This document shows positions 34,520 through 43,715 of a stretch of 64,000 bases of DNA, in pieces. Below the pieces are notes generated by a model. The model saw only the letters and a list, made by a program, of their open reading frames with translations, had not been told where the DNA came from and did no database searches. The stretch spans positions 1 through 64,000 of the forward strand of contig NZ_WBSO01000003.1 of the NCBI RefSeq assembly GCF_009299485.1, written 5' to 3'. How positions within the stretch are numbered: the stretch's first letter is position 1; each line of letters begins with the position of its first letter. Both the position numbers and the translations under genes were made by a program. This DNA comes from Bifidobacterium apri. Its GTDB lineage: Bacteria; Actinomycetota; Actinomycetes; Actinomycetales; Bifidobacteriaceae.

Positions 34520-36568
34520 ATGACGGTGATCCGCAGCACACGGCGCGGACAGGGAAAACATCCGGGGCGCATCGCAGGCAGAGTGTGCGGCATTACCGTA
34601 TCATGCGCGATGACGCTTGCCATAGCAGCCGGAGGGGCAGCTCCCGCCCACGAAGCGGAATATCCGCTCGGCACTGCCGCTGCCACGAAAACGCAGGATG
34701 TTTTCGGTATTCTGCACGCGGGGACGATTTCCGGCGAACTGTATATCGTCAACGATTTCCAGATCGACCAGTCCGGCACCATCATCGATTATGGGCTTAC
34801 TGGAGCGGGTGAGCCTATTGCCACGGCGGTTGGCGGGGGAGAGCATGCCGCCGGCACGGCCGCCAACACGTTGACCAAAGTCAGCAGTGGTCTCAAAGCG
34901 ATGCCTTGGACCGTACGCGTACAGTACAGTCTCAATGGGCCGAATGTTGATTCGTCGGCGGTCAGCGGAGCGAACGGCCTGGTCGGCTTGCATGTGACTG
35001 TGTCCCCGAACCCGTTGGCCGACACGGATTATGCGACGACTACAATCCCGGTCATCGCCTTCACCGTGCCGACCAAAGTCACGAGCGCGATTACGGGCAG
35101 CAGTGGCACGCTGGTCGCCCAAAACGGTACGGATATGCTGGTGGTGGCGGTCGGCAGGCCGGCGCGCACCACGTCCTTCGACTTTTTCTTCAATGCGAAG
35201 CACTGTTCGATGAGCCCGTTGGCAGTCGCCGCGGTCGAAGCTTCCGATATCGCGGAATTCAGCCGTTCCATGACCGCGCTCGCCACGCGTGCCAGCAACT
35301 TGTCGGATATCGCGATCGGCGGCGGCAAACATGATACGAAACTGCTGAACCGGCTCAAGACCATGCGTGATGAGGAGCAAGACAAGGCGACACAGGCCAT
35401 CGCCGCCGCAGACCCGGCGTATCAGCAGGCGTTCCACGATTATATGGCCGCATATGTGACCTCGTACACCGGGCATTTAAGCGGTTCGATCGGCGACAGC
35501 ACCCAGATGAGTGCGCTGCTCGGCACGGCAGCCGAATTGAAAGGCGATACCCCGGTGGCGCACGCCGTCGCCAAGATTTCCGATGCGACCAATGATCGCA
35601 GTGCCGCGCGATCCCATCAGGGTGCGGCTGATGCGATTGATGATGCGATCAGGCAGATCGAGTTGCGCGGAACAACCGGTTTGGCGGCGGACCTCAAACG
35701 CCAAGCGGCTTCTCAACTATCGCGCGCGGCGAAGGATTTCAAGACCGGACAGAAGATGATGCACGACGCGATGATCCCGTTTTCGATGGCCTACACCGAC
35801 GCATACACACGCCATTTGAGCAAAATGACCGGAGGTACGGCGGCGGGCGCGGATGCGTACGCGAAGCAGGCCATCGAACAGACGAATGACGAGTTCGCCT
35901 CGAACAAGAACCTCACGTCTGACAATCAGAAAGTCCAAGCGGCACTGGACACGATGGCGGCGGCGAAAGCACGTGAGGGGCAGGGGAATATGCTGCTCAC
36001 GTTGGCCGCGCTCATTGCGAAATCCGATGGCGATGCCTCTGGTTCGGCCAAAGACACGGCATCGGATTGGAAGACGGTGACGGCGACCGGATTGGCCTCC
36101 TACGCTTCGCAAAGGCGCGCCGGGACTCGTATCGGCAGTGGCTCTAGCGGTGGTTCTGACGGTGACTCTGACGGGGCCGACCCGGATGCTGCCGCCAGCG
36201 CACCCGCCGCTCCGCTTGCCTCCACGCGGACCTTGTATGGCCTGTCAGGGCAGACGCACGGCATTGAGACCGATATGTCGGGAACCGTGAACGATGTGGT
36301 CGCGGTGGAGACCGCCGCCGACATCATCAAGAATGCCGTGGACACGCTGACTGCAGACGGAACGTCCTCATCCGCCGCGTTGACACGGGCGATCGCCGAA
36401 GCGCGAACTGCCGTGTCGAAAGCGTCAACATCCGGTGGCACTCGACCTGAGGCGGATGCCACCGAGGCTTCGCGTATCGGGCGTCAGGGGGCTTCGCGAG
36501 ATGTAGTGACCCCGGTCAATACGCATACCACAGGCGCACGGTTCCTGATGGTCACCGACGGGCTGTGA
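34520..36568 (+). CDS. Secreted protein of unknown function
   Basis: 682 aa. The N-terminus (basic to about residue 21, hydrophobic about 22-40, AxA-like site near AAPAHEAE) is a signal peptide. After it comes a beta-rich half (about 55-235), then a long helical Ala/Asp/Lys-rich middle (about 245-520), a Gly/Ser/Asp linker (about 540-565), and a Ala/Ser/Thr-rich end. No LPxTG motif, C-terminal membrane helix or lipobox is present, so the protein should be released or held non-covalently. I do not recognise a family. The helical part has heptad-like AIxxANDxxxA patterns. AAGGAG lies 13 bases before the ATG, longer than usual, so the start is a little uncertain. Confidence 0.75.
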   Translation: MTVIRSTRRGQGKHPGRIAGRVCGITVSCAMTLAIAAGGAAPAHEAEYPLGTAAATKTQDVFGILHAGTISGELYIVNDFQIDQSGTIIDYGLTGAGEPIATAVGGGEHAAGTAANTLTKVSSGLKAMPWTVRVQYSLNGPNVDSSAVSGANGLVGLHVTVSPNPLADTDYATTTIPVIAFTVPTKVTSAITGSSGTLVAQNGTDMLVVAVGRPARTTSFDFFFNAKHCSMSPLAVAAVEASDIAEFSRSMTALATRASNLSDIAIGGGKHDTKLLNRLKTMRDEEQDKATQAIAAADPAYQQAFHDYMAAYVTSYTGHLSGSIGDSTQMSALLGTAAELKGDTPVAHAVAKISDATNDRSAARSHQGAADAIDDAIRQIELRGTTGLAADLKRQAASQLSRAAKDFKTGQKMMHDAMIPFSMAYTDAYTRHLSKMTGGTAAGADAYAKQAIEQTNDEFASNKNLTSDNQKVQAALDTMAAAKAREGQGNMLLTLAALIAKSDGDASGSAKDTASDWKTVTATGLASYASQRRAGTRIGSGSSGGSDGDSDGADPDAAASAPAAPLASTRTLYGLSGQTHGIETDMSGTVNDVVAVETAADIIKNAVDTLTADGTSSSAALTRAIAEARTAVSKASTSGGTRPEADATEASRIGRQGASRDVVTPVNTHTTGARFLMVTDGL

Positions 36569-36581
36569 TCCCACCCCCCCG

Positions 36582-36633
36582 ATACGCAAACTGGTTACGC
36601 TGAGCGGTTGCCCAGCGTAACCAGTTTGCGTAT
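36582..36633. terminator. 21-bp perfect inverted repeat (AAACTG family), between convergent genes
   Basis: The arm at 36582-36602 (ATACGCAAACTGGTTACGCT plus G) pairs fully with 36613-36633 over a 10-base loop. It lies between the secreted-protein gene and valS, which converge. The arm core CAAACTGGTTACGCT recurs at 63708-63773 and, with two substitutions, in the three repeats at 16009. Confidence 0.85.
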
Positions 36634-36658
36634 CAGGAGCGAAAAGGAATGCCTGCTG

Positions 36659-39442
36659 TTACTTGCGCGGTTTCTTGGCAGGCGGTTCGCCCAGTTCGCT
36701 GTCCTTGACGATGACGGCGACCGCGGCATCAGCCTCGTTCTTCGCGTCTTCCGCAGCGCTCTTGGCTGCGGCGGCAACCTGCTTGACGGCCTTGATTGCA
36801 GCGCCGGCACGAACCAGCGTGATATTGCCGACCACACGTCCCGCCTCGGCGATGTCGCCAAGCGTGGACTTGATGGAATCAGCGGCATCATCCACCGCGT
36901 CAAGCGTGACAGACAGAATCGGCGTCTTCATCGAGACTTTCGCCTCGGACTTGATCTTACGCAGCGCAGCCAGCGCCTCGCCGGCATACGTCAGCACGTC
37001 CGGGGAGACCTTGAACGCCGCCTGCTCAAACGGTTCCGGCTTCGGCCATGCAGCGCGATGCACGGAGCCTTCGCCCGCATGCATCCACGACCACACCTCT
37101 TCGGTCGCGTACGGCAGGTACGGGGCAAGAAGGCGGGCGAAGGTGTCGAGACCAAGCCCCAGCGTGGTGCGCGCGGACTTGACCGCCGCCTCACTCGGGG
37201 TCTTGCCGGTCGAATCAGCAGTGCCATACGCACGGTTCTTCACCAGTTCGATGTAGTCATCGCAGAACTGCCAGAAGAAGCTTTCGATGACTTCGAGCGC
37301 CTTTGAATGCTCATAGGAGTCCAGCGCGTTCGTCGCTTGACGAATCACGAGCGCCATCTTCGCCATGACCGCGCGGTCGAGCGGCTCGGTCACGTCGGCG
37401 GGATTCCAATGCGCGACGGCTGGGGCGCCGACATGATGGTTCTCGTCCTCACGGCCGATGGCCAGCGCGAACTTCGTGGCGTTGAGCAGTTTGATGGCCA
37501 GACGACGGCCGATCTTCATCTGCCCTTCGTCATACGTGGCGTCCAAGCCAAGGCGCGCGGAAGCGGCCCAGTAGCGCACGGCGTCCGCACCGAACTGCTT
37601 GATCGGCTTGTTCGGCACAACGACATTGCCCTTGGACTTCGACATCTTCTTGTGGTCCGGGTCGAGAATCCAGCCGGACAGGGTGGCGTTCGCCCACGGC
37701 AGGCAATGGTTTTCGAGATGCGCGCGGTCGATGGAGCTGAACAGCCAGGTGCGAATGATGTCCTGGCCCTGCGGACGCAGATCCATTGGGAAGGTCGCCT
37801 TGAACAGCGCTTCGTTCTCCTCGCCGGGTTCCGCCCAGTGGGTCACGATTTGCGGTGTCAGGGAGGACGTCGCCCACGTGTCCATGATGTCTTTCTCAGC
37901 GGTGAAGCCGTTCGGCTGGTCGCGCTGGGATTCGTCATAGCCGTCCGGCACGTCGTTCGTCGGGTCGATAGGCAGCTGGTCTTCACGCGGGGTGAGCGGA
38001 TGCTCATAATCTGGTTCGCCGTTGGCATCGAGCGGATACCACAGCGGGAACGGCACGCCGAAGAAGCGCTGGCGGGAAATCAGCCAGTCGCCGTTGAGGC
38101 CGTTGACCCAGTTGTCGTACCGCACATGCATGAAGTCCGGGTGGAACTTCAGCTCGTTGCCGCGTTCGATGAGTTCGGCGTTGAGTTTCTTGTCCGTGCC
38201 GCCGTTCTTCAGATACCACTGGCGGGAAGTGACGATTTCGAGCGGCTTATCGCCCTTCTCGTAGAAGTTCGTCATACGGGTGGTGGGCTTCGGCTCGCCG
38301 TCCATATCGCCGGATTCACGCAGATGGTCGACGATGATCTTGCGGGCGGAGAAGGTGGTCTTGCCTTCCGTCTCCTCGAAAATCGCGCGGCCTTGCGGAT
38401 CCTCGATCCAATCCGGCACGCTCATGATGATACGGCCGTTGCGCTGGATGATCGGGCGGGTCGGCAGCTTCAGGTCACGCCACCATTCGACGTCGGTCAC
38501 ATCGCCGAAGGTGCAGCACATCGCGATGCCCGCGCCCTTGTCCATCTCCGCCGCCGGATGCGCGAGAATCGGCACCTTGACCTTGAACAGCGGGGAGTAG
38601 ACATACTGGCCGAAATACTGCTTGTATCGGTCGTCGTCGGGGTTGGCGATCAGCGCGCCGCAGGCGGCGAGCAGCTCAGGACGGGTGGTTTCGATGTAAA
38701 TCGGGGTGCCGTCTTCGAAACGGAACGCGATCTTGTGATAGAAGCCGGGGTATTCGCGGCTTTCCAGCTCAGCCTGGGCGACTGCGGTCTGGAAGGTCAC
38801 ATCCCACAGGCCCGGAGCGTCCTTCTGATAGGCCTCGCCGCGTGCGAGATTACGCAGGAAGGCTTTCTGGGCGACGCGCTGCGGATGCTCGCCGATGGTG
38901 TGGTAGGTCTGCGACCAGTCGATGGACAGGCCGAGCGAACGCCACAACTCCTCGAACTGCTTCTCGTCTTCCTTGGTGAGACGCTCGCACAGTTCGATGA
39001 AGTTCTTGCGGCTGACCGGCACCTGGTCCTTCGCGTCGATCTTCTTGCCGTCAGTGCCTTCGAACGGCGGTTTGAAATCAGGATCGTACTTCAGCGATGT
39101 GTCCACGCGCACGCCGTAATAGTTCTGCACACGGCGTTCGGTCGGCAGGCCGTTGTCGTCCCAGCCCATCGGGTAGAAGACGTCGAAGCCTTGCATGCGC
39201 TTGAAACGGGCGATGATATCGGTGTGCGTGTAGGAGAACACGTGACCGACGTGCAAATGTCCGGAAACGGTGGGCGGCGGGGTATCGATCGAATAGACGG
39301 CCTTGCGGTCGCGGGTGTTGCGGAATTTGTAGACGCCGGATTCGTCCCACGTCTTGCGCCACTTGTCTTCGAGCCCGTCGACGCCCACCTTGTCAGGCAG
39401 CGGGGTCAGGTTCGCGGTGATGGTATTGTCCTGATCAGTCAT
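36659..39442 (-). CDS. valS: Valyl-tRNA synthetase
   Basis: 927 aa, full length. Class I synthetase: HIGH-type motif PPPTVSGHLHVGH (about residues 52-64), an editing (CP1) domain at about 200-420 that hydrolyses mischarged Thr-tRNA(Val), KMSKS-type motif KKMSKSKGN (about 603-611), an anticodon-binding domain, and a short C-terminal Ala/Lys/Glu-rich arm (about 880-927). A coiled-coil tail shorter than in E. coli ends PPAKKPRK. The ATG lies 7 bases after TAAACT, so the gene appears leaderless. No T-box leader is present upstream. Confidence 0.96.
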   Translation of the reverse strand: MTDQDNTITANLTPLPDKVGVDGLEDKWRKTWDESGVYKFRNTRDRKAVYSIDTPPPTVSGHLHVGHVFSYTHTDIIARFKRMQGFDVFYPMGWDDNGLPTERRVQNYYGVRVDTSLKYDPDFKPPFEGTDGKKIDAKDQVPVSRKNFIELCERLTKEDEKQFEELWRSLGLSIDWSQTYHTIGEHPQRVAQKAFLRNLARGEAYQKDAPGLWDVTFQTAVAQAELESREYPGFYHKIAFRFEDGTPIYIETTRPELLAACGALIANPDDDRYKQYFGQYVYSPLFKVKVPILAHPAAEMDKGAGIAMCCTFGDVTDVEWWRDLKLPTRPIIQRNGRIIMSVPDWIEDPQGRAIFEETEGKTTFSARKIIVDHLRESGDMDGEPKPTTRMTNFYEKGDKPLEIVTSRQWYLKNGGTDKKLNAELIERGNELKFHPDFMHVRYDNWVNGLNGDWLISRQRFFGVPFPLWYPLDANGEPDYEHPLTPREDQLPIDPTNDVPDGYDESQRDQPNGFTAEKDIMDTWATSSLTPQIVTHWAEPGEENEALFKATFPMDLRPQGQDIIRTWLFSSIDRAHLENHCLPWANATLSGWILDPDHKKMSKSKGNVVVPNKPIKQFGADAVRYWAASARLGLDATYDEGQMKIGRRLAIKLLNATKFALAIGREDENHHVGAPAVAHWNPADVTEPLDRAVMAKMALVIRQATNALDSYEHSKALEVIESFFWQFCDDYIELVKNRAYGTADSTGKTPSEAAVKSARTTLGLGLDTFARLLAPYLPYATEEVWSWMHAGEGSVHRAAWPKPEPFEQAAFKVSPDVLTYAGEALAALRKIKSEAKVSMKTPILSVTLDAVDDAADSIKSTLGDIAEAGRVVGNITLVRAGAAIKAVKQVAAAAKSAAEDAKNEADAAVAVIVKDSELGEPPAKKPRK

Positions 39443-39449
39443 AACCGCT

Positions 39450-39455
39450 AGTTTA
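39450..39455 (-). promoter_or_regulatory. -10 box, leaderless valS start
   Basis: On the minus strand TAAACT ends 7 bases before the valS ATG. Confidence 0.5.
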
Positions 39456-39640
39456 GGGAGCGATTATGACAACAGGGGAGCGGCCTTTCGGGTGGCAAGA
39501 CGGGTTGCGAGACGCTTCCGTTCGGCGCGCGTCAGCTGTGGACGCATGCCGGTTGATGACGGGCTTCGGATGGCGACGGACTCCGGCTCATATGAGTTTC
39601 CGGCTGCCGTCTGCCGGAGCCGCCGACCGTCGGGTGCCGC

Positions 39641-41203
39641 TCAGTGCTGCTTGCCCAGTGTGAGATCCTTGAGCGGGAGGATCTCATCGGTCAGATTCAC
39701 CGGGTATCCGGTCAGCTTCGGGTTGACCGCGATGTTGATGCCCCGCTCGTACAGCCATGCGGCTGCCGCGTCCTGGCTGACGGTCTGTGCGAACGTTTTC
39801 ATATGCGCGGCGTAGTCGGCATCGTTCGCCGATGCGACCGCCTGCTGGTATTCCTGCTGCGCGTTGCCGTTCTGATATTGCAGCGTGTTGTTCACGCCGT
39901 TGAACAAGTCCACATTGTCCGTGCCGCTGACGGTTATCAGCGCGAGCTTGAAATCACCGCTTGCCAGCCGCTGGTTGAGTGTCGCGTCATCGACCACCTG
40001 CATATCCGGATTGATGGTCGTCAGCGTCGAAGTGCCTTGTTTGAGATACTCGTTCAACTGCTCGCCAAGCGTCTGGTATTCCTGCGGTACCAGGAACGTC
40101 AGATCGCCGAAATACCGGGTCGAATAATAGGTGAGCATCTGCGCGGCCTTCGTCTGATCATGCGGGTAGACCCCCGTCAAGTCCTCATACCCGGGTTCCA
40201 GCGGGCCGATCGGGCCGCCGAGCGCCTGTTTCGCGTCTGTAGCTGAGGAGGCGACCGCGGCGGTATCGATCAGATAACGGAACGATTGGCGTGTGCGCAG
40301 ATCCGACATCGGGGATTCCGTACCGCAATTGAAGACGAGCATCACTTTCGACGTGCTGGAGCCTTGGACCGCTTTCATGCCGGTGCGTTTGCTGATATCC
40401 GCGATGCTGGTATGCTCCAGCGGCAGTGCGAGCTCTACTTTGCCATCGGCGGCGGCTTTGATCAACGAGGATTCGTCGCCATAATAATGCAGACTGATTT
40501 GTGAGCTCGCCGCTGTACTGCTGCCCCAATATCGTTCGTTGCGTTGCAGGGTGATGGTGGCAGCGCCTTGCCGGTATGTCCTTTCGACGATGAACGGACC
40601 GCTTCCCATCGCCTGCGTCGCATAATCGGGGTTCGCTGTGCTGTCGTAGACGATGCCGGCGCGTCCCGATAGCGCACGCAGCAATGTCGCGTCAGGTTCA
40701 CGAAGCGTCAACGTCACTGTGCGGGCGTCTTCGCTGGAGACGGCGGCAATGGAACCCAGCCGTTCATATCCAACATATTTGTCGCTGATGATGTGTTGAA
40801 GCGACCAGACGACATCGTCGGCGTCAAGCGTGTCGCCATTGGAGAAGGTTGTATTGGCGCGCAGGCGGAGCGTGACTGTCCGGCCGTCCTTTGACGTGGA
40901 CCAGCTGTTGGCGAGCGAGGGGATGAGTCTGTTGTTCTCGTCGCGACCGATCAGCGTTTCATAGACGTTGCCCAGTAGTGCCTGTTCGACCGCCGTGCCT
41001 TGTTCGGTGCGGATATCCAATGATTTCGGGGCGTCGATGAGGCCGATGTCGATGGTTGAATTGGAGCCGATCAATCCGGTGTCGTCAAGGATCCCGCTAC
41101 GCTCGGCGATGGATTTTCCGAGGATGATCAGCGCGAACAGGGCGACGACGATGGCACTGAACGCAATCCATCGTCTGAGCTCGCCCTGCTGCTTCTTCGT
41201 CAT
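39641..41203 (-). CDS. Peptide/nickel-type ABC transporter substrate-binding protein (SBP_bac_5)
   Basis: 520 aa. An N-terminal hydrophobic segment (about 12-30) without a lipobox Cys is followed by a family 5 solute-binding protein: TEQGTAVEQALLGNVYETLIGRDENN near residue 70, PSLANSWSTSKDGRTVTLRLRANTTFSNGDTLDADDVVWSL (the family signature region, about 95-135), and a C-terminal lobe to about 510. These proteins bind oligopeptides or related ligands for ABC import. No permease or ATPase genes lie next to it, so it is an orphan here and its partners are elsewhere. The first segment may anchor it as an uncleaved helix. A -10 box sits 6 bases before the ATG. Confidence 0.85.
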   Translation of the reverse strand: MTKKQQGELRRWIAFSAIVVALFALIILGKSIAERSGILDDTGLIGSNSTIDIGLIDAPKSLDIRTEQGTAVEQALLGNVYETLIGRDENNRLIPSLANSWSTSKDGRTVTLRLRANTTFSNGDTLDADDVVWSLQHIISDKYVGYERLGSIAAVSSEDARTVTLTLREPDATLLRALSGRAGIVYDSTANPDYATQAMGSGPFIVERTYRQGAATITLQRNERYWGSSTAASSQISLHYYGDESSLIKAAADGKVELALPLEHTSIADISKRTGMKAVQGSSTSKVMLVFNCGTESPMSDLRTRQSFRYLIDTAAVASSATDAKQALGGPIGPLEPGYEDLTGVYPHDQTKAAQMLTYYSTRYFGDLTFLVPQEYQTLGEQLNEYLKQGTSTLTTINPDMQVVDDATLNQRLASGDFKLALITVSGTDNVDLFNGVNNTLQYQNGNAQQEYQQAVASANDADYAAHMKTFAQTVSQDAAAAWLYERGINIAVNPKLTGYPVNLTDEILPLKDLTLGKQH

Positions 41204-41209
41204 GATTCG

Positions 41210-41215
41210 AGTCTA
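41210..41215 (-). promoter_or_regulatory. -10 box, leaderless start of the substrate-binding protein
   Basis: On the minus strand TAGACT ends 6 bases before the ATG at 41203. Confidence 0.5.
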
Positions 41216-41291
41216 CCGCGAACCCCGCCGATGCGCCGCCCGTGCATACCCCCTTCGATCGGATGGTGGCGGTCTTCTGGCGGTCTTTCGG

Positions 41292-41786
41292 TCACCCGAC
41301 GCGCTTGTCGCGCGCGGCAGAGAACAGGGCGGCGGTGCCCAAGGACCAGACAAGCATCAATAGTTCGGCGAAGACAAGTGACGGGTGCATCAGGCCGGAA
41401 CATGCCCAGAATATGATGAACAGAACAACGCTCGCGGCGGCTTGCACGAGCATGGATATCGCCGCAATGGTCAAGGCGCCGCGAACACAGGTTCCCCGGG
41501 CATTGCCCTCGGTGGCGGTTTGGGGGTCGGATGTGCTGGAGTTGGCGGTTGAACGCGATGAATGCATTGAATGTGTTGAATACAGCGTCGCATTAACGGA
41601 TTCGACCGCCACAAGTAGACATATCGCGGTGATAATGATGGCTGCGTTGACCAGCGGCTCGAGATTGGAAATGGCATCCCATCCCACAAACAGTGCAGGA
41701 GTGAACGTATCGCAGAAGAGCCAAGTGAAGCCGGCTGTCAGCAAGGCCAATGAAACTTGGGTAAAACCGAAGAATACTTTGTTCAT
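41292..41786 (-). CDS. Four-helix membrane protein, unknown function
   Basis: 164 aa. Hydrophobic segments: VFFGFTQVSLALLTAGFTWLF (about 4-24), LVNAAIIITAICLLVA (about 47-64), ALTIAAISMLVQAAASVVLF (about 105-127), and LVFAELLMLVWSLGTAALF (about 138-157). A Ser/Thr-rich loop (about 75-100) joins helices 2 and 3. I do not recognise a family. The ATG at 41786 was chosen because the longer frame would run back into nth and reads as Pro/Ala-rich non-protein. TATTAA lies 11 bases upstream. Confidence 0.65.
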   Translation of the reverse strand: MNKVFFGFTQVSLALLTAGFTWLFCDTFTPALFVGWDAISNLEPLVNAAIIITAICLLVAVESVNATLYSTHSMHSSRSTANSSTSDPQTATEGNARGTCVRGALTIAAISMLVQAAASVVLFIIFWACSGLMHPSLVFAELLMLVWSLGTAALFSAARDKRVG

Positions 41787-41832
41787 ATCAGCATACTTTA
41801 ATACTGTCGTAACGGTTCTCTGGCTGGTATAG

Positions 41833-42501
41833 TCACCCGAAGGTACCGGCGCTGGGGCAGGTGTCGTTGAGGGGGCAGGCGGCGCAGTCGGGTTTGCGTG
41901 CATGGCATGTCGCCCGGCCGTGCAGGATCAGCCGGTGCGACAGATTGGTCCATTCCTCGGGCGGGAAGCACGCGGTGATTTCGCGTTCGATATGCACCGG
42001 GTCTGGGTGTGTGGTTCGCCAGTCGGTGCGCCAGCGCAAGCGGCCGGTCACACGGATCACATGCGTATCGACGGGGAAGCCCGGCACGTCGAACGCGTTG
42101 CCGAGCACCACGTTCGCGGTTTTCCGTCCGACGCCCGGCAGTGATGTCAATTCGTCCATGGTGCGCGGGACGGTGTCGCCGAACCGTTCGTGCACGTCAT
42201 GCGCCATGGCGATGATATTGCGGGTTTTGGCGTGGTAGAAGCCGAGCGGCCGAATGATGTCTTCGACGTCTTCCGCCCGTGCCGCAGCCAGTTGCTCCGG
42301 TCCGGGGTAGCGCGCGAACAGCGCTGGGGTCACCGTGTTCACGCGTTTGTCAGTGGTTTGGGCGCTCAGAATCGTCGCGGTCAGCAGTTCGAAGGGGTTG
42401 GTGAAATGCAACGCACATGCCGGGGCGGGGAACTCCTCGCACAGAATCCGGTATTCATCATGCATACGTTCGAGACGATGTCGTTTGCTTTCGCTGGCCA
42501 T
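41833..42501 (-). CDS. nth: Endonuclease III (DNA glycosylase/AP lyase)
   Basis: 222 aa, normal length. The helix-hairpin-helix is LPGVGRKTANVV with catalytic Lys127, and the essential Asp145 lies in PVDTHVIRV. The C-terminal CHARKPDCAACPLNDTC fits the C-X6-C-X2-C-X5-C site of the [4Fe-4S] cluster. The enzyme removes oxidised pyrimidines and cuts the abasic site. The ATG at 42501 follows TATCAT by 6 bases. The upstream open frame (to 42690) would add 63 Pro-rich residues and is rejected. Confidence 0.94.
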   Translation of the reverse strand: MASESKRHRLERMHDEYRILCEEFPAPACALHFTNPFELLTATILSAQTTDKRVNTVTPALFARYPGPEQLAAARAEDVEDIIRPLGFYHAKTRNIIAMAHDVHERFGDTVPRTMDELTSLPGVGRKTANVVLGNAFDVPGFPVDTHVIRVTGRLRWRTDWRTTHPDPVHIEREITACFPPEEWTNLSHRLILHGRATCHARKPDCAACPLNDTCPSAGTFG

Positions 42502-42507
42502 ACCCGC

Positions 42508-42513
42508 ATGATA
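42508..42513 (-). promoter_or_regulatory. -10 box, leaderless nth start
   Basis: On the minus strand TATCAT ends 6 bases before the nth ATG. Confidence 0.5.
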
Positions 42514-42723
42514 AGGCACGGTTGCCATCCGTCCAACCGCGGGTCGTATGCCCATGGCGGATTCGCACACTCGGCGGGGCATTGGCCGGAATAACGATGA
42601 TGATTGGCGGTAATCATGCCATGGCGGCAGTGGTAGCTGCGGCGAAGGTGGCGGCAGTGGCGGCGGTGTTGCGTAAGGATTCGTCCGCACAAGGGCGGCT
42701 CGAATCAGCCTGAACAGCCGGAA

Positions 42724-43464
42724 TCAAGCCTGGGAAGCGTTCGCCCGGGCCGCGCTGTCGTCTTTGTCATCTTCCGGCGGATCGAAACGGTAGCCGACAT
42801 TGCGCACCGTGCCGATGACGTGCTCATATTCACCGCCGAGCTTGGCGCGCAGCCGTCGCACGTGGACATCCACGGTTCGCGTGCCACCGTAATAGTCGTA
42901 CCCCCACACTTCCTGCAGCAGCTGGGCGCGGGTGAACACACGGCCGGGATGCTGGACCAAATATTTGAGCAGTTCGAATTCCTTATACGCCAAATCGATG
43001 GGGTGGCCGTGCAGACTGGCGGTGTACCCGTTCGTGTCGACGACCAGATCGCCGCAACGAATCAGTCCGTCCGTGTCTTGGGTGCCACCGGCGCTGGACG
43101 GAACGCCTGACGGCATGTTGCCTCGTTCCGTGACCAGTCGCAAACGACCTTCGACTTCGGCTGGTGAGGCGTTGGCGACGACCACGTCGGCGATGCCCCA
43201 CTGTGAGTTGACGACGGTGAACCCGCCTTCGGTGAGGATCAGCACGATCGGTGTGGACAAACCGGAGGCGTGAATCAGACGGCACAAGGTCTTCGCCGTG
43301 GCCAGATCGTCCCTGGCATCAAGGAACAAGACGGTGCTTTCCGGCATCTTCACCAGACTCGCCGCATCCATCGGCAGCACGCGCACCCTATGCGAGAGCA
43401 GCGCGAGCGACGGCAATACGGATGCGGGGTCACTGGCAGAGGTCATCAACGTCAAATCAGTCAT
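42724..43464 (-). CDS. glnR: GlnR-type orphan response regulator
   Basis: 246 aa. The receiver-like domain (about 1-120) keeps LFLDARDDL with Asp49 at the GlnR Asp50 position, plus [14 protein letters not shown], close to actinobacterial GlnR. The winged-helix domain (about 140-235) has [26 protein letters not shown], the GlnR/OmpR DNA-binding core, and ends [13 protein letters not shown]. GlnR works without a kinase and controls nitrogen assimilation genes. Start ATG 43464 has GGAGGG 8 bases upstream, and the frame stays open 33 bases further. A possible GlnR-box set lies about 150 bases upstream, in the divergent promoter region. Confidence 0.85.
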   Translation of the reverse strand: MTDLTLMTSASDPASVLPSLALLSHRVRVLPMDAASLVKMPESTVLFLDARDDLATAKTLCRLIHASGLSTPIVLILTEGGFTVVNSQWGIADVVVANASPAEVEGRLRLVTERGNMPSGVPSSAGGTQDTDGLIRCGDLVVDTNGYTASLHGHPIDLAYKEFELLKYLVQHPGRVFTRAQLLQEVWGYDYYGGTRTVDVHVRRLRAKLGGEYEHVIGTVRNVGYRFDPPEDDKDDSAARANASQA

Positions 43465-43580
43465 GTTGCAGCCCTCCGGTCGAATTACGGTTTTCACATA
43501 GTTTACAGCTGTAATGTTATGGCAACCCAGATGATCAGGAGCAGTGCTTCCATATGGCAGAGTATGGGCAAGAGCGCGGC

Positions 43581-43586
43581 TACAAT
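43581..43586 (+). promoter_or_regulatory. -10 box before the membrane-protein gene at 43716
   Basis: TACAAT lies 129 bases before the ATG and 21 bases before the GlnR-like boxes. Confidence 0.35.
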
Positions 43587-43607
43587 GTGTTAGGAACCTG
43601 TCATGGC

Positions 43608-43634
43608 GTCACATGCCGGTAACATGCCCATAAC
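43608..43634 (+). promoter_or_regulatory. GlnR-box-like phased repeats
   Basis: GTCAC-N6-GTAAC-N6-ATAAC forms three 5-mers at 11-base steps, resembling the GTnAC / GAAAC half-sites with 6-base spacing reported for GlnR. It lies between the divergent glnR-type gene and a membrane-protein gene. Autoregulation is inferred. Confidence 0.45.
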
Positions 43635-43715
43635 ATGATTGCGGGTTTCGCGGCTGCGCGATTCGCATGGCACCGTGCTGCAGCAGGTCAGCCCCTCGGC
43701 GGAAGGAATGGACTT

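Noticed and set aside
39443-39640. T-box leader for valS
   Set aside because: The start is 7 bases from a -10 box, so no leader exists, and no T-box core sequence was seen.
41833-42690. nth gene starting at 42690
   Set aside because: The upstream 63 residues are Pro/Ser-rich and unlike endonuclease III, and the TATCAT box 6 bases from 42501 marks a better start.
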